Source: Bacilli bacterium (GTDB lineage: Bacteria; Bacillota_I; Bacilli_A; RF39; UBA660). From it: a stretch of DNA of 64,000 nucleotides. Of the stretch, positions 52,848 to 61,674 are shown piece by piece; position 1 is the stretch's first letter; every line of letters starts with the position of its first letter. A program made the position numbers and the translations under genes. Under the pieces are notes generated by a model. That model saw only the letters and a list, made by a program, of their open reading frames with translations, had not been told where the DNA came from and searched no databases. The DNA lies in the NCBI GenBank assembly GCA_900768345.1, contig CAAGCO010000009.1, forward strand, positions 26,222 through 90,221, read 5' to 3'.

Positions 52848-53465
52848 TTAAATTTTTCTATATAAACCAATAGCTTTACCAAGAATAGTAACATTATTTA
52901 AAATAATAGGTTCTAAAAAATCATTTTCGGGTTGAAGTCTTATATGATCACTTTCTTTATAAAATCTTTTTAATGTTACTTCATTTTCATCAGTCATAGC
53001 TACAACTATTTCACCATTATTAGCATTACTTTGTTTCTTAACAATTACAATATCACCATCGAATATTCCAACATTTATCATAGATTCACCATTAACTTCT
53101 AAAGTAAATACATCATGATTCTTTGGAACAAACTCTTTAGGTAATGAGAAATATTCATTAGGATTTTCTATAGCTTCGATTGGATTACCAGCAGCTACTT
53201 TTCCAAGTAGTGGAACAGATACTACTTCTTCATCCTTAATAGCATATTCATTTGGAACATTTAATTCAATAGTTCTAAATTTACTTTCGGTTTGATTTAT
53301 ATAACCTTTTTTAGTTAAATTTTTTAAATGTACAAACATAGTAGCAGTACTATTTAAATTACATATTTTACATAGTTCTCTAATAGTAGGCGCGTATCCT
53401 TTTTCAGCCATAAATTTTTTAATATTAGTAAGAATTATCTCTTGCTTATTAGTAAGCTTTTCCAT
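52848..53465 (-). CDS. lexA: SOS repressor LexA
   Basis: Represses DNA-damage genes until RecA filaments trigger self-cleavage. The ATG at 53465 has TTAGGAAG upstream; a longer frame to 53498 runs through the operator region. The 205-aa product has an N-terminal winged helix (PTIRELCKICNLNSTATMFVHLKNL), the Ala-Gly cleavage site in GKVAAGNP (about residue 82), the catalytic Ser in GESM (about 126) and the Lys in EVTLKRFY (about 164). Confidence 0.95.
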   Translation of the reverse strand: MEKLTNKQEIILTNIKKFMAEKGYAPTIRELCKICNLNSTATMFVHLKNLTKKGYINQTESKFRTIELNVPNEYAIKDEEVVSVPLLGKVAAGNPIEAIENPNEYFSLPKEFVPKNHDVFTLEVNGESMINVGIFDGDIVIVKKQSNANNGEIVVAMTDENEVTLKRFYKESDHIRLQPENDFLEPIILNNVTILGKAIGLYRKI

Positions 53466-53494
53466 AAAATCACTTCCTAAATAAATAATATCAT

Positions 53495-53506
53495 ACAAAT
53501 ATTTGT
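53495..53506. promoter_or_regulatory. Candidate LexA-type operator before lexA
   Basis: A perfect 12-base palindrome ACAAATATTTGT 30 bases 5' of lexA. It differs from the Bacillus box (CGAACnnnnGTTCG) and a similar palindrome lies by chance or otherwise before rpsD, so the call is weak. Confidence 0.3.
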
Positions 53507-53515
53507 TTGTAAATG

Positions 53516-54268
53516 CTATTTTCTAAGTTTTCTTATCAAAGTTTCTCTTAAATCTATTAAATCTTTTTCTTCTATATATGGTAAAAACTCGCTTGGATAA
53601 ATTATCTCATCTGGAAATCCAAATATACCATCAACATAATCATAAAGTCCACCTTTAAATACAGAACTAAACATTTCCTTTAATGTTTCTTCAGGTAAAG
53701 TTTTTGCTAGTTCCATAATATTAATCTTTGCTAAGTAAGATAAAGATAATTGAGATAAAAGTCCATGTGATGCTGCAACTTTAAATCTAAATTCATCACC
53801 ATCATAGTCTTCCTTAAAACTAACAGAATCCATATCTATTATTTTAATATCACCATTTCTACAAATCATATTATTATCAGGATGAATATCCCAAAAAACA
53901 ATGCCATCTTTACTTAGCTTTTCAATTGCAATAGCAATCTTTCTTGCAAATTTCAATTTATCCTTATATGATACCTTCTTACTAAAAATTAACTTAGTTG
54001 ATGGAACATAATTTTTTAAATATGGCATTTTAAAACCCAAAAATTCATATTGAGGAGTATATATAGCACCAGTAGGAGTAACACAATCAGGATTATCATA
54101 AAGAGATAATCTTTGTACAACACTTTCTCTAGTAAGTCTATTTCCATATAAAAGAATTTTATATAGTGTTTCATCATCAACAATATAAATATCACTCTCA
54201 TGATGAATTGAACTTCTTAGAGTAGGATATACACTTAATTCTTTTTCTGTTTTAAATATCTTTTCCAT
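53516..54268 (-). CDS. Protein kinase-like protein
   Basis: A 250-aa soluble protein with a reduced kinase fold. DIYIVDDETLYKIL (about residues 26-39) may hold the ATP-binding lysine. The catalytic loop is WDIHPDNNM (HxDxxxxN, about 142-150) and the metal-binding aspartate is in IIDMDSVSF (about 159-167). The family is nearer to RIO/APH-like or lipid-II-associated small kinases than to Hanks kinases. Substrate is unknown. Divergent from nothing obvious; it lies 50 bases upstream of lexA on the same strand with its own start. Confidence 0.75.
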   Translation of the reverse strand: MEKIFKTEKELSVYPTLRSSIHHESDIYIVDDETLYKILLYGNRLTRESVVQRLSLYDNPDCVTPTGAIYTPQYEFLGFKMPYLKNYVPSTKLIFSKKVSYKDKLKFARKIAIAIEKLSKDGIVFWDIHPDNNMICRNGDIKIIDMDSVSFKEDYDGDEFRFKVAASHGLLSQLSLSYLAKINIMELAKTLPEETLKEMFSSVFKGGLYDYVDGIFGFPDEIIYPSEFLPYIEEKDLIDLRETLIRKLRK

Positions 54269-54410
54269 ACTTTCCCCTATAAATAAGAGTATAATACTAT
54301 ATTTAATTTAGAAAATCAATCATTAAATTGTACATACCGATGTAAAAAAAAGTTATCAACAAAAAATATTGACCGGGGGGCATGTATTATAATTAAAAAT
54401 AGGTGATAAT

Positions 54411-54619
54411 ATGAAAAATAAAAAAGGGTTTACATTGGTTGAGTTACTTGCTGTAATAGCAATACTTGCAATACTTGTAGTACTTGCGATTCCAAATGTT
54501 ATAAGTATATAGAAAGATTAAGAGAAGAAGGATTTGCGGATATATTAGATAAAAATGATGTATTCTATAGAGATAGTTATTATAGAGATAAAGGTGAATA
54601 CTATTATAATGTTTTATAA
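54411..54619 (+). pseudogene. Truncated type IV prepilin remnant
   Basis: An ATG with AGGTGATAAT upstream opens a prepilin leader and helix (MKNKKGFTLVELLAVIAILA) that stops at codon 34 (54510-54512). A short tail in another phase (about 54516-54619; LREEGFADILDKNDVFYRDS) continues to the convergent PBP gene and could be the C-terminal end of the same or another protein, joined by a deletion. The helix is nearly identical to that of the 13589 prepilin. The leader alone could not form a pilin. Confidence 0.7.
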
Positions 54620-56509
54620 TTAATTTAATAAAACTTTAATAATACTTCCTTCTTTAACTCTAGAGTTAACACTAGGAGTAGTGTCAATTACTTTATCTCC
54701 ATCACCAACAAATTCAATTTTAAATCCATTAAGAAGCCTACGGGCTTCTTTTTTAGTTTTACCAATCACATCTGGAATCATAACATATTTAACATCATCC
54801 CATCTATATACTTTAGGAAGTCCACTTGTGTCTTCTTTTAAATTATAAATTGATATTATATCTTTAAGTACATTACGAGCTATTGGAGCGCTTACAACAC
54901 CACCATATTGAGTGACACCTTTAGGATGATCAAGAGCAATATATATAACAAATTCAGGATCATTAGCTGGCATAAAACCAATGAAAGAAAGTACATAGTT
55001 ACCACTCATGTATCTTCCATCACTACCAACTTTTTGAGCAGTACCTGTTTTACCACCAACTCTATAATTTTCAATATAAGCATTACGTCCACTACCATTC
55101 GCAACAACACTTTCAAGCGCATACTTAACAACATCACTAGTTTCTTTAGTTATAACATGCTTTCTTTTAATCATTGAAGTTATATTTTTATCTCCGACTT
55201 CACTAACTACATAAGGAACGTATAAAGTCCCTCCATTAACTATAGAACTAACAGCAGTAACTTGCTGAATAGGAGTAACACTAATACCTTGACCAAACGC
55301 ACTAGTCGCAAGTTCTACAGGTCCAATCTTATCCATTTTAAATAATATACCAGTTCCCTCACCATTTAAATCAATTCCTGTCTTCTTTCCAAAACCAAGT
55401 TCAGTAATGTATTTAAATAACAATTCTTTACCGAGTTTTTGTCCTAAAGATACAAATCCTGGGTTACATGAGTTTTCTACAACTTGCACATACGTTTGAT
55501 CTCCATGACCCTTTCTTTTCCAACAGTGTAGAGTAGCGTTAGCTACTTTAACTTTCCCCGAATCATAATAATGGTCTTCAAATATATTAACTTTTCCTTC
55601 GTTAATAGCAGCTGCAAGTGTAACTATTTTAAATGTAGAACCAGGTTCAAAATTAGCCCATATAGCAAGATTTCTATTTATTACTTCAGCACTATATTCT
55701 TTGTAATTAGATGGATCAAAAGAAGGATAGCTACTCATTGCTAAAATTTCCCCAGTTTTAGGATTCATAACTAGTCCAATTGCACCTTCAGCCTCATACT
55801 TAGTATAAGCGTTTGAAAGTTCATTTTCTAAAGATAGTTGTATATCTAAATCTATAGTAAGTTTTATATCACTACCACTTTTAGGTTCACTGTATACTTC
55901 AGGCATAGAAAGTCTTTTACCTTTACCATCACTATAATATTTAATATTTCCATTTTTACCAGTTAATTCTTTATCATATAAAAGTTCAAGACCACTAAGT
56001 CCTTGATTATCTATACCAGTATACCCAATAACATGAGAGAGTAAATTCTTATATTTATAATCTCTTTTAGATTCTTTTAAAAGATAAACACCATCATAAT
56101 TATAACTATTTATTTTATCAGCAACTTCAAAATCAAGATTTCTTCCTTCGGGATGCACTCTTTCAATAGAAGTTTTTTTACTTACATGTTTATACATTTC
56201 ATCATAACTTACACCAAGTATATTAGCTAGGGTAGAAGCAACTTCTTTTTTATTAAGTATTTGATTAGGCACAAGATAAAGACCAACTGTCGTAACATTA
56301 TCAATTATTACTTTTCCATTTCTATCAAGAATTTTGCCTCTATCAGCTTGAACAGTTAACTCACGACTCCATAGCTCACTCGCAAGAGTATTTAACTTTT
56401 TATATTCTATAACCTGTATATAAAATATCTTAACAAGTACAAAGAAAAACACAATTAACGATATAATAAACACAATTCTAATTCTTTTGTTTTGAATACT
56501 TTGAAACAT
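54620..56509 (-). CDS. Penicillin-binding protein 2 / SpoVD-type transpeptidase with PASTA domain
   Basis: Class B PBP that crosslinks peptidoglycan. The 629-aa product has one N-terminal helix (about 10-30), the dimerisation region with RGKILDRNGKVI, and a transpeptidase domain with STFK (about residue 290), SCN (about 343) and KTGTAQ (about 486). A single C-terminal PASTA domain (IPDVIGKTKKEARRLL, about 570-629) is typical of SpoVD and of divisome PBP2x-like proteins. Given the sigma-E/G genes it may make spore cortex, but a division role (FtsI) is equally possible. Confidence 0.93.
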   Translation of the reverse strand: MFQSIQNKRIRIVFIISLIVFFFVLVKIFYIQVIEYKKLNTLASELWSRELTVQADRGKILDRNGKVIIDNVTTVGLYLVPNQILNKKEVASTLANILGVSYDEMYKHVSKKTSIERVHPEGRNLDFEVADKINSYNYDGVYLLKESKRDYKYKNLLSHVIGYTGIDNQGLSGLELLYDKELTGKNGNIKYYSDGKGKRLSMPEVYSEPKSGSDIKLTIDLDIQLSLENELSNAYTKYEAEGAIGLVMNPKTGEILAMSSYPSFDPSNYKEYSAEVINRNLAIWANFEPGSTFKIVTLAAAINEGKVNIFEDHYYDSGKVKVANATLHCWKRKGHGDQTYVQVVENSCNPGFVSLGQKLGKELLFKYITELGFGKKTGIDLNGEGTGILFKMDKIGPVELATSAFGQGISVTPIQQVTAVSSIVNGGTLYVPYVVSEVGDKNITSMIKRKHVITKETSDVVKYALESVVANGSGRNAYIENYRVGGKTGTAQKVGSDGRYMSGNYVLSFIGFMPANDPEFVIYIALDHPKGVTQYGGVVSAPIARNVLKDIISIYNLKEDTSGLPKVYRWDDVKYVMIPDVIGKTKKEARRLLNGFKIEFVGDGDKVIDTTPSVNSRVKEGSIIKVLLN

Positions 56510-56622
56510 GCAAAATCACCATTAAATTATATTCAAAAAAATAATTATATATTAAAATTAAACCAATAGTATGTGTAAATATTAAAAATAAAATGTTATA
56601 TTTATCTTAAGAGAGGTTATAT

Positions 56623-57825
56623 ATGGATCAACAAAAAATAGGCAAATTTATTTCTAAATGTAGAAAAGATAAAAATTTAACACAAGAAGCTTTAGCTGAA
56701 AAGTTAGGTATAAGTACAAATGCAGTAAGTAAATGGGAAAGAGGGATTTCATTTCCAGACGTTTCTTTATTTAAAAAATTATGTAGTGAACTTGATATAA
56801 GTATAGAAGAGTTAATAAATGGTGAAAAAAGTAAAAGTAATGAATCAAAAGATAAAGCAATTATTGCATCTCTAACTGAAAAAGATAAAGTCGAAAAGAA
56901 ATCTAAAAAGAAAATAATCATACTTAGTATCTTTACATTATTAATAATAACTTTTTCAGTTATTTATAGTAATACTTTAAAAATAAATTTAATAAATGAA
57001 TCAAATGACTTATACGATAGGGCTATAGATTATTTAAGAAATAAAGAATTTAAAAGTAATCCTGACTCATCAAAAGATGATTTTAATGTATTTTATAGTT
57101 ATCATAGTTTTGGTATAGAAAAGAAAGGTAATTATAAATATATGTATATGTGGATTTATAGTGAAAGTGATTACTTAGAAGAAAAGGATTCACTTGCTAT
57201 ATCAACTGGAAGTTCAACTCCTGTAAAGATAACTTTAAAAGATAATAAAGTTATAAACGTAGAATACCCAAAAGACGGTAATGAATATGCACCATCCATA
57301 TATAAATTATTTCCAAGAACTATCGCAAAACAAGTATTAAATTTTGATAATGAAAAAAATATAAATAAACTTTATAATGAGATGAGTACTAAGAAAAATA
57401 AATATTATAATTATTTAAATATGGATATGGGAAAACTTACTATAGATGATATAAGTTATGGGGACCATATATTTAATATCACTAAAAGAAAAAAATGTGT
57501 AACAGTAAGTCTAGATATATACAAAAATAATAAGTATAGATTAAGTACTGCATACAAAGCATGCAAACCAAATCAAACGTGTACAATGGAACTAAGATAT
57601 ACAAAATCAGTAGAAGGAACATATGACTATAATATAATGGAAATAATAAAACATAGTAGTGATGCCAATCTATTACAATTTAATAATGATAACTTACCAG
57701 TATACGAAATACTTTCAGGAAAAGGGCAATATTTTATAACAGATGATGATAATAAATATTTAAAAGAGTTCTTAAAAAGTATAAATGTAGATTTATCTCT
57801 TTGTGCAGAACCAGACTACAAGTGA
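56623..57825 (+). CDS. XRE-family regulator with membrane anchor and outer domain
   Basis: A 400-aa protein. Residues 1-65 are a lambda-repressor-type helix-turn-helix (KIGKFISKCRKDKNLTQEALAEKLGISTNAVSKWERGISFPDVSLFKKLC). A single helix follows at about residue 99-118 (IIILSIFTLLIITFSVIYS), then a ~280-residue outer domain with a CKPNQTC pair of cysteines. The layout implies a signal from outside reaching a DNA-binding head. Targets are unknown; it is divergent from the PBP gene (113 bases apart), so cell-wall status is one possible input. Confidence 0.85.
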   Translation: MDQQKIGKFISKCRKDKNLTQEALAEKLGISTNAVSKWERGISFPDVSLFKKLCSELDISIEELINGEKSKSNESKDKAIIASLTEKDKVEKKSKKKIIILSIFTLLIITFSVIYSNTLKINLINESNDLYDRAIDYLRNKEFKSNPDSSKDDFNVFYSYHSFGIEKKGNYKYMYMWIYSESDYLEEKDSLAISTGSSTPVKITLKDNKVINVEYPKDGNEYAPSIYKLFPRTIAKQVLNFDNEKNINKLYNEMSTKKNKYYNYLNMDMGKLTIDDISYGDHIFNITKRKKCVTVSLDIYKNNKYRLSTAYKACKPNQTCTMELRYTKSVEGTYDYNIMEIIKHSSDANLLQFNNDNLPVYEILSGKGQYFITDDDNKYLKEFLKSINVDLSLCAEPDYK

Positions 57826-57845
57826 TAGAAATATCACTTTTTAAA
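57819..57845 (+). terminator. Terminator after XRE regulator
   Basis: AAGTGATA-GAAA-TATCACTT stem overlapping the stop codon, followed by TTT. Confidence 0.75.
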
Positions 57846-57847
57846 TA

Positions 57848-57873
57848 CACAAAAAAAGAAACCGAAGTTTCTT
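57848..57873 (-). terminator. Terminator of the GspE-type gene
   Basis: AAGAAAC-CGAA-GTTTCTT stem; on the minus strand it is followed by seven T. It overlaps the stop codon of the ATPase gene. Confidence 0.75.
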
Positions 57874-59296
57874 ATAAATTGAAATATTCTATTTCTCCAG
57901 GTTTAACATTATCATGTGGTATTTCATTTTTATGATTATCTGGATCACTTGGAATCAATGATTCATAATCTATATCAGGTTCATTAGACATAATTTCTAA
58001 TTTATCTTCATGATTATCCACGTTAATTATATCAGGTTTATTCTTTTCATTATGATTTTGACTATCATTTATACTATTTTGTAAATTATCATCTTCATAA
58101 TTAGATAAATCATTATCAAGATCAACAGCTTTAAGTATTTCGCTAAATGATGTTTCGCCTAGTAATACTTTTTCTAAACCATCTTGAAGTAGAGTAATAA
58201 CATCACTTTTATATACAAGTTTTCTAAGTTCATGTTTAGGCATTGCATTTGTAATAGCATCTCTTATATCTTCGTTAATCAATAAAACCTCATAAAGACC
58301 AATACGTCCAGTATATCCTCTAAAACATTTATCACAGCCATCTTTATTAGCATCAAACATTTGATTAACGTCTTTATTTAATACTTTTTTAAATACATTT
58401 TTTTCATATGGAGTAGTATCTCTTAATTGTTTGCAATGAGGACAAAGTCTTCTTGCTAATTTTTGAGATATGATACCAGTAAGAGCAGAACCAAGCAAAT
58501 AACGCTCTACATCCATATCAGTAAGTCTTTCAATTGTATTTAATGAGTTATTTGTATGTATTGTTGATAATACTTTATGTCCAGTAATAGAAGCACGAAC
58601 AGCAATTCTTGCGGTTTCATCGTCACGAATTTCTCCGATCATTATAATATCAGGGTCTTGACGTAAGATACTTCTTAAAACATTTGCAAATGTAAGACCA
58701 ATCTCACTTTGAGCTTGTACTTGGTTAATACCAGCTATATCCATCTCGACTGGGTCTTCAACTGTAATTATATTAACATCAGGAGTATTCATTTTTTGAA
58801 GAATAGAGTAAACGGTAGTAGATTTACCTGAACCAGTAGCACCAGTTACAAGTATAATACCATTTGGTACTTTAACCATTTTTTCTATCTTGTTTAAACT
58901 GTCTTCAGAAAAGCCTAATGTATCAAGCCCTTGTAAACTCTTTGAATAGTCAAGGATACGAATAACCACTTTTTCGCCACAGTTAGTAGGAAGAGAAGAA
59001 ACACGAAGGTCTAACATCTTTTTACCAATTCTACTTTTAATTGCACCATCTTGTGGTAAACGAGTTTCCATAATATTCATTCCAGCAATCATCTTAATAC
59101 GAGAAATCATATTACGTTTGTATTTACCAGGTATAATAGAATAATCTGACAAAATACCATCAATACGAATTCTAATTTTAATATTTTCTTTAGAAGGATC
59201 AAAGTGAATATCACTAACGTTCTTCTTAACAGCGTCCATAATGATTTCATTAACGATTTCAACTATGGGCATTTTTTCAAAGTCAAATTCCTTCAT
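57872..59296 (-). CDS. GspE/PilB-type secretion or pilus-assembly ATPase
   Basis: Hexameric ATPase that drives pilin assembly. The 474-aa product lacks the N-terminal ~150-residue domain of PilB but has the N2 domain (SDIHFDPSKENIKIRIRIDG), Walker A GATGSGKST (about residues 152-160), the Asp/His boxes (TVEDPVEMDIAGINQVQAQ), Walker B IMIGEIRDDETA and the tetracysteine CPHC...CDKC. An Asn/Asp-rich 100-residue tail after DLDNDLSNYEDD is unusual. No PilC-type membrane gene or other pilus gene lies beside it apart from the divergent prepilin. Confidence 0.92.
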   Translation of the reverse strand: MKEFDFEKMPIVEIVNEIIMDAVKKNVSDIHFDPSKENIKIRIRIDGILSDYSIIPGKYKRNMISRIKMIAGMNIMETRLPQDGAIKSRIGKKMLDLRVSSLPTNCGEKVVIRILDYSKSLQGLDTLGFSEDSLNKIEKMVKVPNGIILVTGATGSGKSTTVYSILQKMNTPDVNIITVEDPVEMDIAGINQVQAQSEIGLTFANVLRSILRQDPDIIMIGEIRDDETARIAVRASITGHKVLSTIHTNNSLNTIERLTDMDVERYLLGSALTGIISQKLARRLCPHCKQLRDTTPYEKNVFKKVLNKDVNQMFDANKDGCDKCFRGYTGRIGLYEVLLINEDIRDAITNAMPKHELRKLVYKSDVITLLQDGLEKVLLGETSFSEILKAVDLDNDLSNYEDDNLQNSINDSQNHNEKNKPDIINVDNHEDKLEIMSNEPDIDYESLIPSDPDNHKNEIPHDNVKPGEIEYFNL

Positions 59297-59411
59297 AACG
59301 TACCTCTTTCTATTCTAATAAATATTATATATGAGAATTAATATTATTTCAACAAAATTATTGTTATTATTTTTAAAATTTGTTATACTTTCATATAGTA
59401 GGAGAGCATGT

Positions 59412-59837
59412 ATGAAGAATAAAAATGGTTTTACAATGATTGAACTTTTAGCAGTATTAGGAATACTTGCATTACTAGCAATAGTAATTGTTCCAAATGT
59501 TTCATCTTTAAGAAAAAAAACTTTAGAACAAACTTATGAAAATAGAGTAAATCAAGTTAAAATTGCTGCAAAAGAATGGGGAAGTGACAATCTAATTAGT
59601 GTTCCGCCTTCAGTTTCAAAAGTATACACGGATCAAAGTACATGTGATAGTGATTGTGTTTGCGTAACAATACAAGAATTAATAACAGAAGGATATTTAG
59701 CTGGAGATAAAAATGAAAAAAAGACTTTAACAAATCCAATAACAAATAAAGAAATGAATAAATTATTGGTATGTGTAAGATATGATACAAATAATATAGA
59801 AACAAGAGAGTTAGTTTCATACATTGTAGGTGAGTAA
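59412..59837 (+). CDS. Type IV prepilin-like protein
   Basis: A 141-aa pilin subunit. The ATG at 59412 has AGGAGAGC upstream; the longer frame 5' has no ribosome-binding site. The leader MKNKNG is cut before FTMIELLAVLGILALLAIVIVP, with Glu at +5 of the mature protein. A globular domain follows with CDSDCVC and ITEGYLAG, which resembles the C-terminal part of minor pilins. It overlaps nothing and is divergent from the ATPase (116 bases); its stop is one base before proS. It is the only intact prepilin of three in the window. Confidence 0.88.
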   Translation: MKNKNGFTMIELLAVLGILALLAIVIVPNVSSLRKKTLEQTYENRVNQVKIAAKEWGSDNLISVPPSVSKVYTDQSTCDSDCVCVTIQELITEGYLAGDKNEKKTLTNPITNKEMNKLLVCVRYDTNNIETRELVSYIVGE

Positions 59838-59838
59838 C

Positions 59839-61551
59839 ATGAGAATGTCTAATAATTTTTTTATAACTCGTAAAGAATTTCCAAATGATGAAGACTGTAT
59901 TTCAGCTAAATTATTAATTAAAAGTGGAATGATTTATAAAAATGATAATGGAATTTACTCATACTTACCAATAGGATTAAAAGTACTAGAAAATATTAAA
60001 AACATCATTAGAGAAGAAATGAAAAAAAATAATGCTGATGAAGTGTTAATGCCATCTCTAGTTGATAGAAGTGTTTTTGAACAGACTAATAGAGAAAAGA
60101 TATTTGGAAAAGAAATATTCAATATAAAAGGTAGAAACAAAGAATATTCTCTTTGCCCAACTCATGAAGAATTATTTGCTCTACTTGTAAGAAATAAGAT
60201 TAGAAGTTATAAAGATCTACATTTTACATTATTTCAATTAAGTAATAAATTTAGAGATGAAGTTCATCCAGAGTATGGACTTATAAGAAAAAAGGAATTT
60301 TATATGGCTGATGCATATAGTTTTGATGCTGATGAAAGCGGTCTTGATATAAGCTATGATAAAATGTATCAAACATTTAATAATGTATTTAGAAGATTAA
60401 ATATAGATACAATGGTTGTAAGGGCAGACCCAGATTCAATGAAAGGAACTTCTAGTGAAGAATTTCAAGTAATTTGTGATTATGGCGATAATGAAGTAGT
60501 AAAATGTAAAAAGTGTAGTTATAGTACAAATATTGAAGATGCTTCATCGTATGATTCATATATAAAAGAAGAACATCAATTAAAAAGTAGACAATTAATA
60601 TATACACCAAATAAAAAATCTATAAAAAGTTTAACTGAATTCTTACAAGTTCCAGCAAAAAATATTATAAAATCTCTTATAATAAAAGTAGATGAAACAT
60701 ATAAAATGATATTATTAAGAGCTGACGCTGAATTAAATGTTAATAAATTAAAAAAAGTATTAAAGTGTGACAATATAGAAATGCCAAGCGAGTATGAACT
60801 TGATAGAATAGGTACGAAAGTAGGATATATTGGTCCTGTTAAAACAACAATGACTGTAATCGCAGATAATGAAGTTAAAAGCATGTATAATGCAATTTGC
60901 GGAAGTAATGAAGAAAATTATCATTATAAAAATGTAACTCCAGGAATAGATTTTAAAGTAAATAAATATGCAGATATCAAACTATTTAATGAAAATTCTA
61001 AGTGCCCTAGATGCAAAAGTGAATGCGAAATAATAAGAGGAATTGAAGTTGGACATATATTTAAACTTGAAACAAATTATAGTGAAATATATAATTTAAG
61101 ATATTTAGATGAAGTAAATGAATTAAATTATGTACACATGGGTTCATATGGAATAGGTCTTGATAGATGCATCTCAGCAATAGTAGAAAAACATAACGAC
61201 GAAAAAGGAATAATTTGGCCAATGGAAGTTGCTCCATATAAAGTAGGAATTGTTATAATAAATGTTAATGATAAAGAAACTTATAAATACGCAAGCAATC
61301 TTTATAAAAAATTAGAACAAATTGGTATAGATACAATTTTAGATGATAGAAAAGAAACAGTAGGCATTAAATTTAATGATATGGATTTAATGGGTATACC
61401 TATTAGAATAACAATAGGAAGAAAACTAGAAGAAGGAATGGTAGAATTCAAATTAAGAGATGAAGAACAAAGCCATGACATAGATAGAGATGTAATTATA
61501 AAAACTATATTAGATACCATTAATTCAAAAAGTAAAAAGTCATACAATTAA
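59839..61551 (+). CDS. proS: Prolyl-tRNA synthetase (bacterial type)
   Basis: Charges tRNA-Pro and edits misactivated alanine. The ATG at 59839 follows AGGTGAG. The 570-aa product has motif 1 (LKVLENIKNIIREEMKK), motif 2 (FRDEVHPEYGLIRKKEFYMADAYSFD), an inserted editing domain (about residues 220-390) with CKKCSYSTNIEDA before it, motif 3 (MGSYGIGLDR) and the C-terminal anticodon-binding domain. The editing region has the GTKVGYIGP and KGT elements. There is no T-box in the 1-base gap, so it is expressed with the prepilin gene. Confidence 0.95.
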   Translation: MRMSNNFFITRKEFPNDEDCISAKLLIKSGMIYKNDNGIYSYLPIGLKVLENIKNIIREEMKKNNADEVLMPSLVDRSVFEQTNREKIFGKEIFNIKGRNKEYSLCPTHEELFALLVRNKIRSYKDLHFTLFQLSNKFRDEVHPEYGLIRKKEFYMADAYSFDADESGLDISYDKMYQTFNNVFRRLNIDTMVVRADPDSMKGTSSEEFQVICDYGDNEVVKCKKCSYSTNIEDASSYDSYIKEEHQLKSRQLIYTPNKKSIKSLTEFLQVPAKNIIKSLIIKVDETYKMILLRADAELNVNKLKKVLKCDNIEMPSEYELDRIGTKVGYIGPVKTTMTVIADNEVKSMYNAICGSNEENYHYKNVTPGIDFKVNKYADIKLFNENSKCPRCKSECEIIRGIEVGHIFKLETNYSEIYNLRYLDEVNELNYVHMGSYGIGLDRCISAIVEKHNDEKGIIWPMEVAPYKVGIVIINVNDKETYKYASNLYKKLEQIGIDTILDDRKETVGIKFNDMDLMGIPIRITIGRKLEEGMVEFKLRDEEQSHDIDRDVIIKTILDTINSKSKKSYN

Positions 61552-61567
61552 TAAAAAGAAAATAACT

Positions 61568-61611
61568 AAAAAAGAAAAAAGTAAAACTAAATATTTTTTT
61601 CTTTTTTATTA
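61568..61611 (+). terminator. Terminator after proS
   Basis: AAAAAAGAAAAAA pairs with TTTTTTTCTTTTTT across a 14-base A/T-rich loop. The T-rich arm ends the transcript. Confidence 0.6.
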
Positions 61612-61674
61612 TCTATAATTATTGAAAAAAAGTAATTAAAATGTTACTATTAATTAAAGAATAGGTGAAGTGAA

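Noticed and set aside
54353..54361. TTATCAACA resembling a DnaA box
   Set aside because: A single near-match (consensus TTATCCACA) in AT-rich DNA, without a cluster, dnaA, dnaN or a skew signal, does not support an origin.
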